Shown: positions 41,106-52,969, counted from the stretch's first letter. The stretch: 64,000 nt of DNA from Corallium rubrum (GCA_964035015.1 OZ036017.1:1054001-1118000); one strand, 5' to 3'. Numbers and translations: made by a program. Notes: generated from the letters alone by a model not told the origin.

Positions 41106-42060
41106 GACTATGAATGTGCAACCTTGGCTCTCCGTCCGAATCGGAGTCACGGTAGCTCAATTAGGTTGCAGGTTCCGTATTCGGTTCGATCCTTGTCTAG
41201 AGCTCTAAAATCTTTTCTGAGTATTTAAGCTGGACGAACGTTGCATTATACACCAAGCTCGCAAACGTACATGCACTACATGTATTAAGATTAAGAACTG
41301 TTTATACTAGCTTAGATATTAGATGTAAATGCTCGTTGGGCTATTTCTGTTCGCCGGTGAGACGCTCCAACTAACCACTGAGCTATATGGGACTAAGATG
41401 GTTTTAATAGGTTAAGTTCGATATAGGCTTTTACCAAAGAATTTTACTCGTCAAGGAGAAATGTGTCGGCAGGGAGAAAATTTCGGCAGTTACCACTTTT
41501 TCGCTTTGCGTTCGCTCCCGAACGTTGGCAAGGCAGTACTGTACTCTTTTACAAATACAGAACACATTGGTGTATACTGTACGACTATGAATGTGCAACC
41601 TTGGCTCTCCGTCCGAATCGGAGTCACGGTAGCTCAATTAGCTTGCAGGTTCCGTATTACTTCGATCCTTGTCTAGAGCTCTAAAATCTTTTTTCCGAGT
41701 GTTTGAGCTTGACGAACGTTGCATTATACACCAAGCTCGCAAACGTACCACACGCACTACATGTATTATTAAAGATTAAAAAGAACTGTTTATGCTAGCT
41801 CAGATATTAGATGTAAATGCTCTTTGGGCTATTTCTGTTCGCCGGTGAGACGCTCCAACTAACCACTGAGCTATATGGGACTAAGATGGTTTTAATAGGT
41901 TAAGTTCGATATAGGCTTTTACCAAAGAATTTTACTCGTCGAGGAGAAATGTGTCGGCAAGCCGCGCATCAAAGGAAAAAAAATTCCGGCAGTTAACCAC
42001 TTTTTCGCTTTACCTTCGCTCCCAAACGTTGGCAAGGCAGTACTGTACTCTTTTACAAAT
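41106..42060. repeat. 477-bp direct tandem duplication containing SINE pieces
   Basis: GACTATGAATGTGCAACC begins at 41106 and again at 41583. The two units run in parallel to about 41580 and 42060 with small indels. Each carries a SINE 3' part (GTCTAGAGCTCTAAAATC, GACGAACGTTGCATTATACA) and an inverted SINE head (GAGACGCTCCAACTAACCAC). Confidence 0.85.
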
Positions 42061-43233
42061 ACAAAACACATTGGTGATGTTTCTAACAGTTTATTATGTA
42101 AAAATATAACTACCAGATACGGCACCGAGTTTACATAACGAACGACAACCATACAATATAATACGAAGTATGTTTGTTTAATAATTAATGTTCTATTAAA
42201 TAAAGTCATCAGTTGTTTTGTCCAGCAGAAACAGTTCAAATTTACAGGTTTTTGGAAGATAACACACAAGCAGACAAGAACAGACAGAGGCTTAACAAAG
42301 TTCAATAAATTCTTTACATAATCTTATCACAAAACTGTTTAATGAACGAGAATGCACAAAATCTCAAATGTCACTACTAGAAAAGATCTAATTGAATAGG
42401 GTCCGATTATTGTAAACAAATTGGATCGTAAATAAAATACATTGTAAAATACATTGTAAAATATTGATATTAAAGATGGTTTTTTGTAATGTTTTAAACG
42501 GCTTTAATTTCTCAAAGATATGTATGTACTGAATACGGAAACTTGCATGATAACACATAACTATCAGAAATATTTTTCAATGCAAAATGGCTGAAATCGA
42601 ACAAAATAAATACATGTACAGCACAAAAATTTCACAATCATGCAATTGTGGGATAGAGATGAACCAATATTTTGGATTGGGCCAATATTTTGTAACAACG
42701 GCCAAACGGCCATCTGACCATCGTAACCAATGATATTTGGTAGATGAGCTTGAAAAATGAGAATAGATTATTTTAATTTCATATCACAATGTTTTCTAAA
42801 CTGGTAATAGTGTACATAGCTTAACAAATAACAGTCCAAAACATTTCAAATTGCAAAATATGAATGAATGTTTTAGTTGTATTAAATGGTTTATTCAAAT
42901 ATCAAAATTGAGTTTTGTATATGAAATGGCTGAAAACAATACCATCCCTAAAAAACTACATCTTTTTGGTAGTGACCAAGATATAAAGAACATATAATTC
43001 TGGTAGGTATAATTATTAACATACAAAAATAGCCTTAACTGCTTCAAGGCTCAATATATGTACAGGCCTCTATTTACAATTTAACTTGCTGAATAACTTT
43101 TTACAAAATGTTGACACAAGAACAGTCAACATGGACAGAAATATATTTCATTATATTACAAAGAACACTTGCCACAATTTCTATTCATGTTGTGGCCATT
43201 AATTTTGAGAGGAAGAAATATTTACAGAATATA

Positions 43234-43627
43234 CTATGGTTCCAGTTTGAGGGTGGACATGTGTAATTTGACAACACACATTTCACATGGGAAACTAACA
43301 TGTTGCTAAGCGGAAACTGTAATGTTACTAAGGCCAAACAACATTGTTTCTTCATGGCAAATGTTGTGTTGTGGGGTTTGTCAGCATAATGGCCGATCAG
43401 AAAAGCACTGTGGTGTTCTTAGCTTCACTTGACGAAGATTTAATTGTGTATAAAGATGAGTTATAAACATGCCCACATTTGCTTTGAAAATTTGGCACTC
43501 GTTTCAAATTGAAACAATACCGTTTGGCCTTAGTAACATTACAGTTTCCACTTAGCAACATGTTAGTTTCCCACATGAAACATGTGTCGTCAAATTACAC
43601 GTGTCCACACTCAAACCGGAACCGTAG
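43234..43627. mobile_element. Foldback MITE with TA flanks
   Basis: CTATGGTTCCAGTTTGAG and its inverse at the right end, flanked by TA. Arms of about 115 bp share CTAACATGTTGCTAAGCGGA. It lies downstream of the RYK-like gene. Confidence 0.8.
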
Positions 43628-44094
43628 TATTAACTTTTTACAATGTCAAATTGCCAAATGAATAATAGTTTTGTAAATAAACATGAAAGCACTTTTTTTC
43701 TCAACAGAAAATCAGAAAACTTTGAACAGTTTATAATAATAATAGTAACAAAAGGTCAATATTCTGTTCAAAACTGGTTTTTAAAATGGAAACAAGCTTT
43801 ATCGAAAGTTTCTTCAGATTGCATGTCATAGTACAAGTATTATACTCTCACAAATAATCATCCAATCAAACATCTACATTAGCATCACATACCAGTCCAA
43901 TATGTTGCAATGCAGAGCAGCTACATATCAGACAGCAACCTTTAGACAGGTTCACAAGGTATTAATCAGAATTGTTTGTTCAGTATAGTAACCATGTATG
44001 AATATACATTTTATCAAAACATACACAGCTGTTATTACACAGTATTTCAAGATTTTGCAATCTTAGACAACCAAGATACAAATCTTCAAACAAT

Positions 44095-44107
44095 ATAATA
44101 TAATATA

Positions 44108-44150
<43 letters not shown>

Positions 44151-44155
44151 ATATA
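44095..44155. repeat. AT-rich palindromic microsatellite
   Basis: (AATAT)n followed by (TA)n and ATATTATAATATAT, about 100 bp past the stop codon of the RYK-like gene. Confidence 0.9.
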
Positions 44156-44251
44156 TTTGTATATATTGGATAATAATTATTTCTTTAGGAGTATCACAAA
44201 AAATTGTTTCCATTATGTACTAATTCAGAATACAGTTTAATATGGTCATAC

Positions 44252-46342
44252 CTAAAATACATCACAGTCATCTGTCATTTCGATGGTGTCTTCATCAAAT
44301 TCAAAGGCAATACAGGATGGCCTCAGCCGCAGTTCATAATCTTCTAGTTTGTGAACCATGATGCTAAAGGTAGGACGGTCATCAGGTGATGCTAACCAAC
44401 AGGAGTACATGATCGCATACAAATCATCAGGGCATCTCAGTGGCCGAGACAGTCTCTTTCCAGTTTCAAGGTAAGGTGTGACCTCGTGGTTATCAAGACC
44501 AGCATATGGCTGAGAGCCCAAAGTTACAAGTTCCCATAACACAATACCAAAAGACCAGATATCACTCTTCTCTGTGAATATATAGTACAGCAAACTTTCA
44601 AGTGCCAGCCATTTCACTGCTAACTGAGTAGGGTGCTCCACTTTGTGCAAACCAAACTGGTGCATCTTTCTTGCCAGAGCAAAATCACCAATTTTCACAT
44701 TCAGGTCTTGGTCGACAAAGCAATTCCTGGTGGCCAAGTCCCGATGGACCACTTTCTGACTAGATAAGTATTCCATTCCACGAGCAATTTGCGTCGCAAA
44801 GTTCACGAGTTGTCTCGAGCCAATCAGCTGGCGACGAATACCAATCCCTCGAGAATGCCTCAAGAATTTGTGTAAATCTCCATGTGCCAACAATGGCGTT
44901 AAGATCAGAGGTGGAGAGGACGGTTGTAGTATTACTCCAAGCAGATTTAATAAGTTCTCGTGTCCCAGTGTTTTCATAAGAATAGCCTCGTTGACACACG
45001 TGATCATCTGCTCGAATTCGATATCATCCAGGCAAACTTTCACGGCCACATCCACACACGACGTTGTAGTGTACGCCTCTCGGTCGCTCACCATCTTCCC
45101 TTTATAAACACGGCCGAACATCCCTTCGCCCAACACTTCTGTACAAATTTCGACTTCGTCCCTCGATTTTAAAGTGCCTTCTAGTTTTGTCGCCCAATAT
45201 TCGTTCAAAGTTGAGTACATTTGCTTCTTGTTGTCAGATTCTTTCGCCAGCGTGAGCGTTGGTGAAGAATGTTCGTTTCCGATTAAGGAAACATCGCATT
45301 GCTCCGAGACAAAAACATCGTCTTCGACACTAATTTCACTAAAAAGCTTTCGTTCTTGGCTATTACAGCCAACACGATGTCCACTAGGACTCTTCGTCGG
45401 ATCAACAGATCGTTGTTCTTGCTTGCCGTTGAAATGCGAAGAATGGTTCGAGTTTATGTTTGGTGGACAAATTGGACAACACTGTTGTTTCGACTTCGAT
45501 TCGCGTTTCACTATCTTCGTAAAGAAGTTATTTGCCGATCGATCGCGTGTCGGAGAATAGACGACAGTCGGGAGTTGAGACGTAGCTGTCGAACGGTTCG
45601 AAGAATGACAAGTTACGTTGGTGAGGGGAGACAGTCGTTCGGTTACTTCGTCGAAGCCAAATTTCTTTTTGATACGCTTGACCAAACGCCAGAAGAAAAC
45701 GACCAAAATACAAACGCACACAACACAAGCGAGAGCCGCACTAACGGTTACAACAACTGTACGATTAACGTGCTTCGTCGTCGTTGCTTTTGTGGTCCCT
45801 CCCTTATCGATCGATCCGGTTATTGTGCACCGCTTGGCCACTGAAAACGCCAGAGTTCGTTTGGACGAGCGGCGGGTGTTGTGGTCGTAGTTTGTGTAAT
45901 TCAACACAAATTTTACGTTCACCGATTCATGGACTAGGCCAGTACAAGGAAGTGTAATTTCAAACGCTTTTGACTCTTGAACTGTTCCCTGCAACGGAAT
46001 GGGCGAAATTTTGGGTTCACTCATTACTTTCAGGTCCGAAGATGTGACCCGAAGCGAGTAGCGTTCGCTATGCGTTTCCGCCATCCAAGTCATTTCGACA
46101 CGTTTTACACCCGAAGAGAGCGGTCGTGTAGCTTTGTTGAACAACTTGGCGTTGCCGAAAACGGGATGCCGGACGCCGTTCTTGATCAAGAAAATATCGT
46201 TGTCGACGGGATAACCCAGTTCAGTTTCGGCAAATTGCCGCTTTACGACCAACGTCAGTCCACAGTCGACAGGGGAAACAGCAAAGAGAATGTAAATAAC
46301 AATGGCGATACATTTCCAAATACGTTGAGCGCTTCGAGCCAT
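44252..46342 (-). CDS. RYK: RYK-like Wnt receptor, WIF domain plus kinase-like domain, single exon
   Basis: 696 residues, uninterrupted. Order: signal peptide about 1-26 (hydrophobic CIAIVIYILFAV), WIF domain about 29-172 with the paired cysteines C133 and C172, a Thr-rich stalk, a membrane segment about 195-217 followed by basic residues, a Ser-rich cytoplasmic linker of about 170 residues, and a kinase-like domain about 398-672. WIF plus kinase is unique to the RYK/Derailed family of Wnt receptors at the cell surface. Seen in the kinase: glycine loop GEGMFGRV (405-412), VAVK (K435), helix-C Glu in NEAILMKTL (E452), HRDLATRN (533-540), DFA (553-555) instead of DFG, and WLALES as in RYK. Vertebrate RYK is regarded as a pseudokinase with an altered DFG; here K, E and HRD are intact. 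It ends in DCDVF. Possible minus-strand poly(A) signals (TTTATT on the plus strand) lie at 42890 and 42090. The start is supported by the signal peptide. Being intronless suggests intron loss or an old retrocopy. Confidence 0.9.
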   Translation of the reverse strand: MARSAQRIWKCIAIVIYILFAVSPVDCGLTLVVKRQFAETELGYPVDNDIFLIKNGVRHPVFGNAKLFNKATRPLSSGVKRVEMTWMAETHSERYSLRVTSSDLKVMSEPKISPIPLQGTVQESKAFEITLPCTGLVHESVNVKFVLNYTNYDHNTRRSSKRTLAFSVAKRCTITGSIDKGGTTKATTTKHVNRTVVVTVSAALACVVCVCILVVFFWRLVKRIKKKFGFDEVTERLSPLTNVTCHSSNRSTATSQLPTVVYSPTRDRSANNFFTKIVKRESKSKQQCCPICPPNINSNHSSHFNGKQEQRSVDPTKSPSGHRVGCNSQERKLFSEISVEDDVFVSEQCDVSLIGNEHSSPTLTLAKESDNKKQMYSTLNEYWATKLEGTLKSRDEVEICTEVLGEGMFGRVYKGKMVSDREAYTTTSCVDVAVKVCLDDIEFEQMITCVNEAILMKTLGHENLLNLLGVILQPSSPPLILTPLLAHGDLHKFLRHSRGIGIRRQLIGSRQLVNFATQIARGMEYLSSQKVVHRDLATRNCFVDQDLNVKIGDFALARKMHQFGLHKVEHPTQLAVKWLALESLLYYIFTEKSDIWSFGIVLWELVTLGSQPYAGLDNHEVTPYLETGKRLSRPLRCPDDLYAIMYSCWLASPDDRPTFSIMVHKLEDYELRLRPSCIAFEFDEDTIEMTDDCDVF

Positions 46343-46620
46343 CCTGTTGCCGTGGCCGACAAGTTATGATTGATTTTCTTCTTGACCTGTCTCGGCTCAT
46401 GTCATATGAACATCAGGAAGTAAGTGGAAATCCGATAACCTACCAACATGTGGCTATCTATTTCGTGGCGTTCGATCGAGTAGAGCCAAAAAACAAACGT
46501 TCACACCTCGCTCCAACAACGTAAACACTGAACATTCCATTCACTGATGAAGGGCAAGTCACATGAGTTGCGTCACGAACCAATCAAACGTCATTCATCG
46601 CTACCTGCTACGGCCTCACC
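46343..46620 (-). promoter_or_regulatory. Upstream region of the RYK-like gene
   Basis: This is a 280-bp stretch before the ATG with no recognised transposon. It holds a CCAAT sequence (46580-46584), a CRE-like TGCGTCAC just beside it and another ACGTCA. There is no TATA box at a typical place. The assignment as promoter is by position only. Confidence 0.25.
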
Positions 46621-48042
46621 TTTCAATTACACCGGAAAACAGTATTAGGCTTCGAGCGCGTAAAAGCTATGTTAAAAGCTAAAATTCTACCCGTTGGTCG
46701 GCCACGTTGGCAATTTTCGCTTCTCGTCTGTCATTTGTTTAAACTTATCAACCAAAATGTTGTGTTGTGGCCACTGTAGAACATCTTTTCCTTGAAACCC
46801 TAATTCATTTGTGCCCAAACTCGTCAGGCTTATGCAAACAAAGGTCAGGAGTTTCCCGCGCGTTTTCCTGTCAGAACAATGCAAGCTGAACGAACTGATT
46901 TTTTAATTTTATTATAATTAGAGGAAACGGAGGAGAAAATCCTAGCTCATTTTAAAACTCGAGAGCGGTGTTCCACGAACGGTCACTTGCCATACGACCA
47001 CTAAAATTTCGTCTGAATCGTCTCAAATTGTTGTTGTCGACTTGTCGAAATTATAGCCGCTGACGAAATTCAAAAGTGGTTGGGTTGTTAATACCAAGTT
47101 TGCAGTGTCATATTTCCTTCCTTCCTTCCTTTTAAGACAAGAGCCCTTAACTTGCCTGCGTTTCGCAACAAGTTGTCTTTGCTTTCCACCCCCAATTTCC
47201 AAATATCACCGGCAGAGCACAGGACCGGGAAAATTCAAGGAATGGCAAGCTAGGCAATCACATTATGTTATCACTGTCGCCAATATGACGGACTATTACT
47301 GATAACTAGTTTTAACAAAGCCGCATCGGAAATTGTAAGCTAGATTGCCTAAATCCCTTTGGGCACTGAAGAATATTAGAGCAGGCCTGTCGAGTCACGT
47401 CCAGAGACACCAGATGCCAGAATTTTAAAAGATAATTTGCTACGCGAACGATTCGTTCTATCTTTCTAGTATAATTATTTGGCATTGTCGTAATAGTTGT
47501 TCTAATACTGTTGTAGCAATAGGAGCTAGTGTTCCTAAAACGTGTTGCAAATCAGTTCCTTAAGCTGACGGACGGGCTGACCAATTCATTTGACGAAGTT
47601 CGTCGAAAAACACGGAACAACCTCCCGCTTTGAATTTGATTGGTGTTTGACTAACAATTAGATGTTCAATTGGTTTTTCCAATCAAATTCAAAACAGAAG
47701 TTTCCAACAAATCTTATCAAATGAATTGACTGACTTGGCCAGGCTGCGATGAACTTTTACCAATTATATTTTTAAGAACACCACTAGTGGCACGACGGTA
47801 TAAGACTTTAACATATAATTTTCGTTTAGCGTTGCGGTGACAGAACTTGACTCGACGAGCAGGGACATCGACTCGACTTTTAGGCCGTTCAACATGAGGT
47901 GGGCTATCTATCTTTTCCCGGTTAGTAGTCAATGGGAAAACAAAAACAAGGCTATGACTGACTACAAATTAAGAAATTGACCGATTTTAGTTGACTAATG
48001 ATTGTTTCCCATTCAAAGAATATTGCAAAGTTTACATAAATA

Positions 48043-48185
48043 CAGTGGAACCCCACCATCGTTATTAAGACCACTTTTTCTGGCCTAAATACTTCCAAGC
48101 AGTGTAATACTCCCCCGTTAATACGACCACCCCGTTATTACGACCACATTCCCCCAAGGATGGTCGTATTAACGAGGTTCTACTG
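48043..48185. mobile_element. pogo/Tigger-like MITE, copy 2
   Basis: CAGTGGAACCCCACCATCG ... GAGGTTCTACTG with TA on both sides; interior GGTCGTATTAACG. Opposite orientation to 36945-37111. Confidence 0.85.
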
Positions 48186-48246
48186 TAATGGCAAATAGCT
48201 ATTATAACTATTTATAAGGGAATTGCAACATAATCCTAAAAATTCC

Positions 48247-48414
48247 TTAGACCTTTCCGCATGAAGTGAATGGATTACGTGATCTTGCTTTTAACAATTC
48301 TGATTGGCTAATTTCAATGCCGTTTGTCCGATGGATGTGCGAAGTTTTGCGAGAGCCAATCAAATCACTCAACGCGTTGTCCACCGTCCACGCACTTCAT
48401 GCTGAAAGGTCTAA
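48247..48414. mobile_element. MITE, TTAGACCTTTC ends
   Basis: TTAGACCTTTCCGCATGAAG with inverse right end CTTCATGCTGAAAGGTCTAA; internal GATTGGCT/AGCCAATC. 168 bp. Confidence 0.75.
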
Positions 48415-49542
48415 TAGACCTATACCAGTAAATAATTCTCTTCAATCATGTGATTTTGATCTTGTTAATAATTTATCATTCAGTTAAAACTGCTTGTATA
48501 AATTTGTAAGCACCAGTTAGCCAATATCTGAGATTATATATATATATTTTCAATTTCGTTTTTTATTTTGCAATATTGATGCAAATTTTGCAATAATCCT
48601 TGAACAGAAAGCAGATAACAAGATAACTGCCATAACACTGAACAACTAGTTTTTTCCTTGTTAAATTCGAATTTATGAAAGAAAATATAGACAGATAGAA
48701 GTCCTTCATTTTAAAATATATTTACCAGTGTGTTCAAGTTACCCTTTGCCTTTGGTTATTAGATCACGTATGCGGTTAGATAATGAAGCTACAATGACCT
48801 CGGGGTTACCGACTACATATGGTTAGACTGAACGCGCCAAGGATTATTTGCAGTGATAACCAATTTGTGCAGTGCATGATAAATGAGATTTGTGCAGTGA
48901 TAAGCGCTATTTTGCGCAGTGATAGATTTTTCTTTAATATTTAAGAATGGGTGTTATTCGTGAAAGGATTTCATCAGAAATTATGTTCAAAGGCACAGCG
49001 TATAGATACTATATTCCAACATATACTATTTAATATCAATATTTAAATTAGCAAATACACAAATAAGACGATAAGTTAAAGGACCCTGGTCCGCTGTCTT
49101 CTGATAACGTTAAGTGTAACGTAAACTAACAGCCTTATGCCCTTAATTTCAACTTTCAAGATACATGAGTATATAGCCTAGGCTAGTGTTCTTACTATTT
49201 AGCCAGACTACCCAACATAACATGCTTGAGGCTTCTCTCAGGTCGATGCGTCTGGGCAGTGGTCTGTGCCCATGTGCTATTTGCCTATTGTTTGAAAAAT
49301 GCGAATGTATATGCTGTGCGAAAGGGATTAAATCATTAAAAATTGGGAAAAGGAGGACCGCTTATGTATACTATGACAGCATGACTAGTTGATTACTGAC
49401 GAGCTACCGAGCTACTCAGTGCTCCATCGCTGTTTAACGTGTAATGAAGTTAGATTTTATGCCTTTTTCAGCTCTTTGTGCAGTGATAAAAATTCCTTAA
49501 AATAATCCCTGCATGCTGCCACGCGCTGTAATAAGTCAATAA

Positions 49543-49946
49543 TAGAGAGTTTTAGATTAACGTTTTTTTTAACCGCAAACTGCAAACCGCGGTAGGACGT
49601 TTGCGGTTAGAAGTTTGACGTTAACATGTCAAAGAGCATTTAGATTGGCGTTCGTATTTTCACTTGTTGCGAGCCGCCATGTTTGGTTTTCAATCGTTCA
49701 TACGTATTCACCAAAAATTAACATGAGCTTCAGTGTTCAATTTAAAAACGTCGTGATTCAAGAACAACAGATATGCAAGAGTATAAATTTACACCCGAAA
49801 CGTGGGTTGGTTGAGTAAAAGTTACATAAAAACCTTGCCGTAATTCACTTACCTCAAGAAGCCGTTCTAGTGACCGCTGGACGTTGGTCACGTGGTTTCT
49901 AACGGTTTGCGGTTATCAAGAAAAAACGTCAATCTAAAACTCTCTA
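49543..49946. mobile_element. MITE, TAGAGAGTTTTAGATT ends, likely 4-bp TSD
   Basis: TAGAGAGTTTTAGATT and exact inverse; ATAA may be the target duplication. Subterminal AACCGCAAACCG motif occurs on both arms. The middle (GAGCCGCCATGTTTGG, then a 67-codon frame) is unrelated to the arms and may be captured. Confidence 0.75.
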
Positions 49947-50454
49947 ATAAGGTGCTTTAATCTGATGGTTTTCCGCCTGATTCAAACCAACTTTCATACC
50001 AACAAAACACTGTTCTTGATTTCCTTTTAAAAATAGGAACAAAATAAGCTTGAGAAATTGAAAACTCGGCAAATGCCAAGACGTTCAAGAAGACAATAGT
50101 CACAATACAGTAGTTTTGCCTTTGGGGGCATACACAAAATACGTGATGCTTTTTTTGCCGATTTTTGACTCCCCTCTGTGACAATCTGTGACGGTTGGCA
50201 TTACCCCCCATCGAAAATTATGTGACTCTGAGCCAAACCTAGTTCAAGTTAAATGTTCAAGATAAATTATTAAATCTTCCAAATGATTTGGAACCCTTGC
50301 CACAAGAGTCGTGTATACTTCAACCCAAAAAACCCCCCAAAAAGACCAAAACGCCAGCCCGCCCGCCTTTTGGCAAAAGTAAAGGACGATCACCAACTAT
50401 TTTTTTAAGTGGCTTTAGAAAAATATTTGGAAGTTTGTTCGAAGTTCGCAAGCT

Positions 50455-50575
50455 CCTTACACAGTTCAAAAGTTCGTTTCGAACTACGCATTTGATTGGC
50501 TGCTTAGAAACCAAGCAGCCAATCAAATGCGAGTTCAAAACGAACCTGCAAACTGTGCAAATCGTAACCACTTGC
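50455..50575. repeat. Palindrome with GCATTTGATTGGCTGC arms
   Basis: Arms of about 50 nt; a diverged relative lies at 12525-12640. Confidence 0.7.
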
Positions 50576-50871
50576 AAAGCACTGCAAACTCAGGAACAAA
50601 TCCTCTTTCAACTGCATCAAATTCTGGCTCTATCAAATGTTGTAACAAGCCCTTCATCAGAGTGTGAAACATTTATTAAAAGCTGCAATCCGATTTATTA
50701 AACTGAGGAATAAATCCTCTATCAACTGCATCAAATATTATCACAAAATTCAGAAATGCGTTCGCTATCAACTGCATACAAAACATGCAGAGGAACACAT
50801 TCTCTATCAAGTATATCAAATTCTCGACTATGAAAATTGAGTGTAAATGTTCTTAGAGCTGTTTTTAAATT

Positions 50872-50955
50872 TCTGAGTCCGCCAAAGCAGGTCTGATACA
50901 ACCTTCTGATCGTCGGTGAGACGCCCTAAACGGCATTGAGCTATATTGGGAGTGA
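50872..50955 (-). mobile_element. SINE fragment
   Basis: Minus strand carries ATAGCTCAATGCCGTTTAG (A-box region) and GTTGTATCAGACCTGCTTTG, like the SINE heads at 41341 and 41825. Confidence 0.5.
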
Positions 50956-51157
50956 GTACTGATACTTCGAACCTGAAGAACATTCACATTCAACCGCGAA
51001 CGTTTCACTTGTTGTCTTATGTATGTTAGCTCATTTTTAAATATATATTATAATAATATTTTAGATACATATTTTTGGTTTGTGTTTTGACTTATATTTT
51101 AACTTATATTTTATCAACTTTCAGAGTCAAGTCTTCTGTACCGTAAAGCCCCGAAAG

Positions 51158-51553
51158 TACCTTTCCACCAATAGCGGCGCAATGCATCATGATCTATCCA
51201 GGGTAGCAAGCTCCATTAATTAAAAGGGCGATTGCGTAGTGTTGAGACACAATGCGGTATTTTTTTCTTTATAGATACTTTCGTGGCAACAATATCTAAA
51301 TATAATAATTGTCGTATTGGTAAAAGCAATAATTCTCGTACGTGTAAGTATACATTTGTCATGAATCTTATTCTATGCTTACACGTCCGAGAATTGTTGC
51401 TTTTACCAATATGACAATTATTATATTTAGATATTGTTGCTACGAAAGTATTAATTTATAAAGAAAAAATTACCGCATTGTGTCTCAACCCCTGGATAGA
51501 CCATAGTGCATTGCGAATTCAAGATGGCGCCGCTATTGGTGAAAAGGCCTATT
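51158..51553. mobile_element. Large foldback element, copy without nested insertion
   Basis: Same arms as 23954-24727 (GGGCGATTGCGTAGTGTTGA, AATAATTCTCGTACGTGTAA) meeting at CATGAATCTTATTCTATGC. Confidence 0.85.
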
Positions 51554-51587
51554 GTATGGTTCTTTTAGTAAAGCCCGATAATAGCGA

Positions 51588-51660
51588 CCCCCCCCCCCCC
51601 CCCCCCCCCTCCCCCCCAAAAAAAATAATAAAAAAGAAGAAGAAAAAAGTAGTATTAAAT
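51588..51660. repeat. C-rich / A-rich low-complexity run
   Basis: C20-type homopolymer, T, C7, then A-rich AAGAAG; strand-asymmetric. Confidence 0.9.
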
Positions 51661-52266
51661 AGGCACAAATAAATCCTGTTTTAGCAACAACGGTTGATAG
51701 TATAAATTTGCGTCGTTTATAAAGGAGATAGAGCGTGTACCGGTGTAGAGATAACGATTTTAGCACACCTGAAGTAAGTAACAACTCCCCTTCGTTACTT
51801 TCGGAACTTTACGATATTTTTAGGCCAAGTGAAAAAACTGATTAATAGTTTCTCGTCCCCGCGCGCATCCTTTTTTCCTGCCGCTTCAATATTTCTTTTT
51901 TTTTTAGCCAAAACTATGTCTAGCTTTCGAGATCTTTTGCACCATCTTTCGGCCCTTTTGGTCCCTTTCGGTATCTTTCGTGAACTTTCGGTTACCGTTC
52001 TGTACCTTTTGCGCCATAAATGTTGTTTTGGAGCCATATTTTTATAATATATCGAAGTCGTCGAAGTGAAATCCATATCATTTGATCCCGTCATGGTTTT
52101 TGTGTGTACATGTATTCTAACGGTGAATGGTACATCGGTAAAAGTCCTTAAACTTTGGTATGCATGTACGGCAAAGGATGGAAATCAAAAAAAAAAGGGC
52201 GCCCGCGTTCTCCTTTCTTTTTCAAAGTTAGGACGAGAAACTATTATTTTTTTTTACACAGTGGCC

Positions 52267-52751
52267 TTAAAGTGTATATGAAACGAAAATTAAGTTTGTT
52301 TTATTTGAAAGAACTCTTAAAATAATGGGGAATATCAATTTATAGCTTTTTCATATTTTACTTAGTTCTTGAGATATTTAGACTTAGTGTGATATTCAAA
52401 TGAGATAACTTATGGTTCGTTTTTTTCTAATTAACATATTCGAAAATCGTGAATATTTTTAAGATTATTGATCAAAATCACTTGTAGCTTGTCTTTCATG
52501 TTTAGTTGCATGAACTGTAGCAATATGCAAAGTTTCAAGTGATTTTGTTCAATAATCTTAAAAATATTCGCGATTTTCGAATATGTTAATTAGAAAAAAA
52601 CGAACCATAAGTTATCTCATTTGAATATCACATAAGTCTAAATATCTCAAGAACTAAGTAAAATATAAAAAGCTGTAAATTAATATTCCCCATTATTTTA
52701 AGAGTTCTTTCAAATAAGACAAACTTAATTTTAGTTTCATATACACTTTAA
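52267..52751. mobile_element. Long-arm foldback element
   Basis: Arms of about 225 bp starting TTAAAGTGTATATGAAACG are nearly identical inverses around a ~30-nt centre (GCATGAACTGTAGCAATATG). Related to 15311-15766. Confidence 0.85.
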
Positions 52752-52922
52752 ACGCCAGACGATTTTATACTCGTCACAGGAAAAATTCACCAATGAGAAA
52801 GTGTTACGACTTATGTAGTTGGTAGTACAAATATTATAGGTTATTATGTATCAGGGCTCCATTTGAACTAGTTTGTACTAAGTTAGATCACTGTGATTAG
52901 ATGTTACCTGAATAAATACTGG

Positions 52923-52923
<1 letters not shown>

Positions 52924-52968
<45 letters not shown>
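52924..52968. repeat. (ATT)n microsatellite
   Basis: Fifteen ATT units. Confidence 0.97.

Positions 52969-52969
<1 letters not shown>

Larger units (their letters stand above)
46620..50200. other. Intergenic, few recognisable elements
   Basis: A 65-codon minus-strand frame at 46687-46884 (includes QGKDVLQWPQHN) is unassigned and weak. A diffuse inverted repeat (47570-47735, CAATTCATTTGA ends) and the MITEs listed separately lie here. Much of 48500-49540 shows nothing I can name. Confidence 0.35.

Noticed and set aside
43980-44213. Frame rich in Ile/Tyr downstream of RYK
   Set aside because: Translation of the AT microsatellite at 44095-44155.
44760-46369. Several plus-strand open frames (up to 181 codons)
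   Set aside because: Antisense shadows of the RYK-like coding region; no conserved domain.
46687-46884. 65-codon minus-strand frame upstream of RYK
   Set aside because: Composition looks protein-like but no family recognised, no clear splice sites; chance remains likely.
50288-50701. 137-codon plus-strand frame (EPLPQESCILQPKKPPKK)
   Set aside because: Runs through a palindrome shared with 12525-12640; no recognised domain and no splice context.
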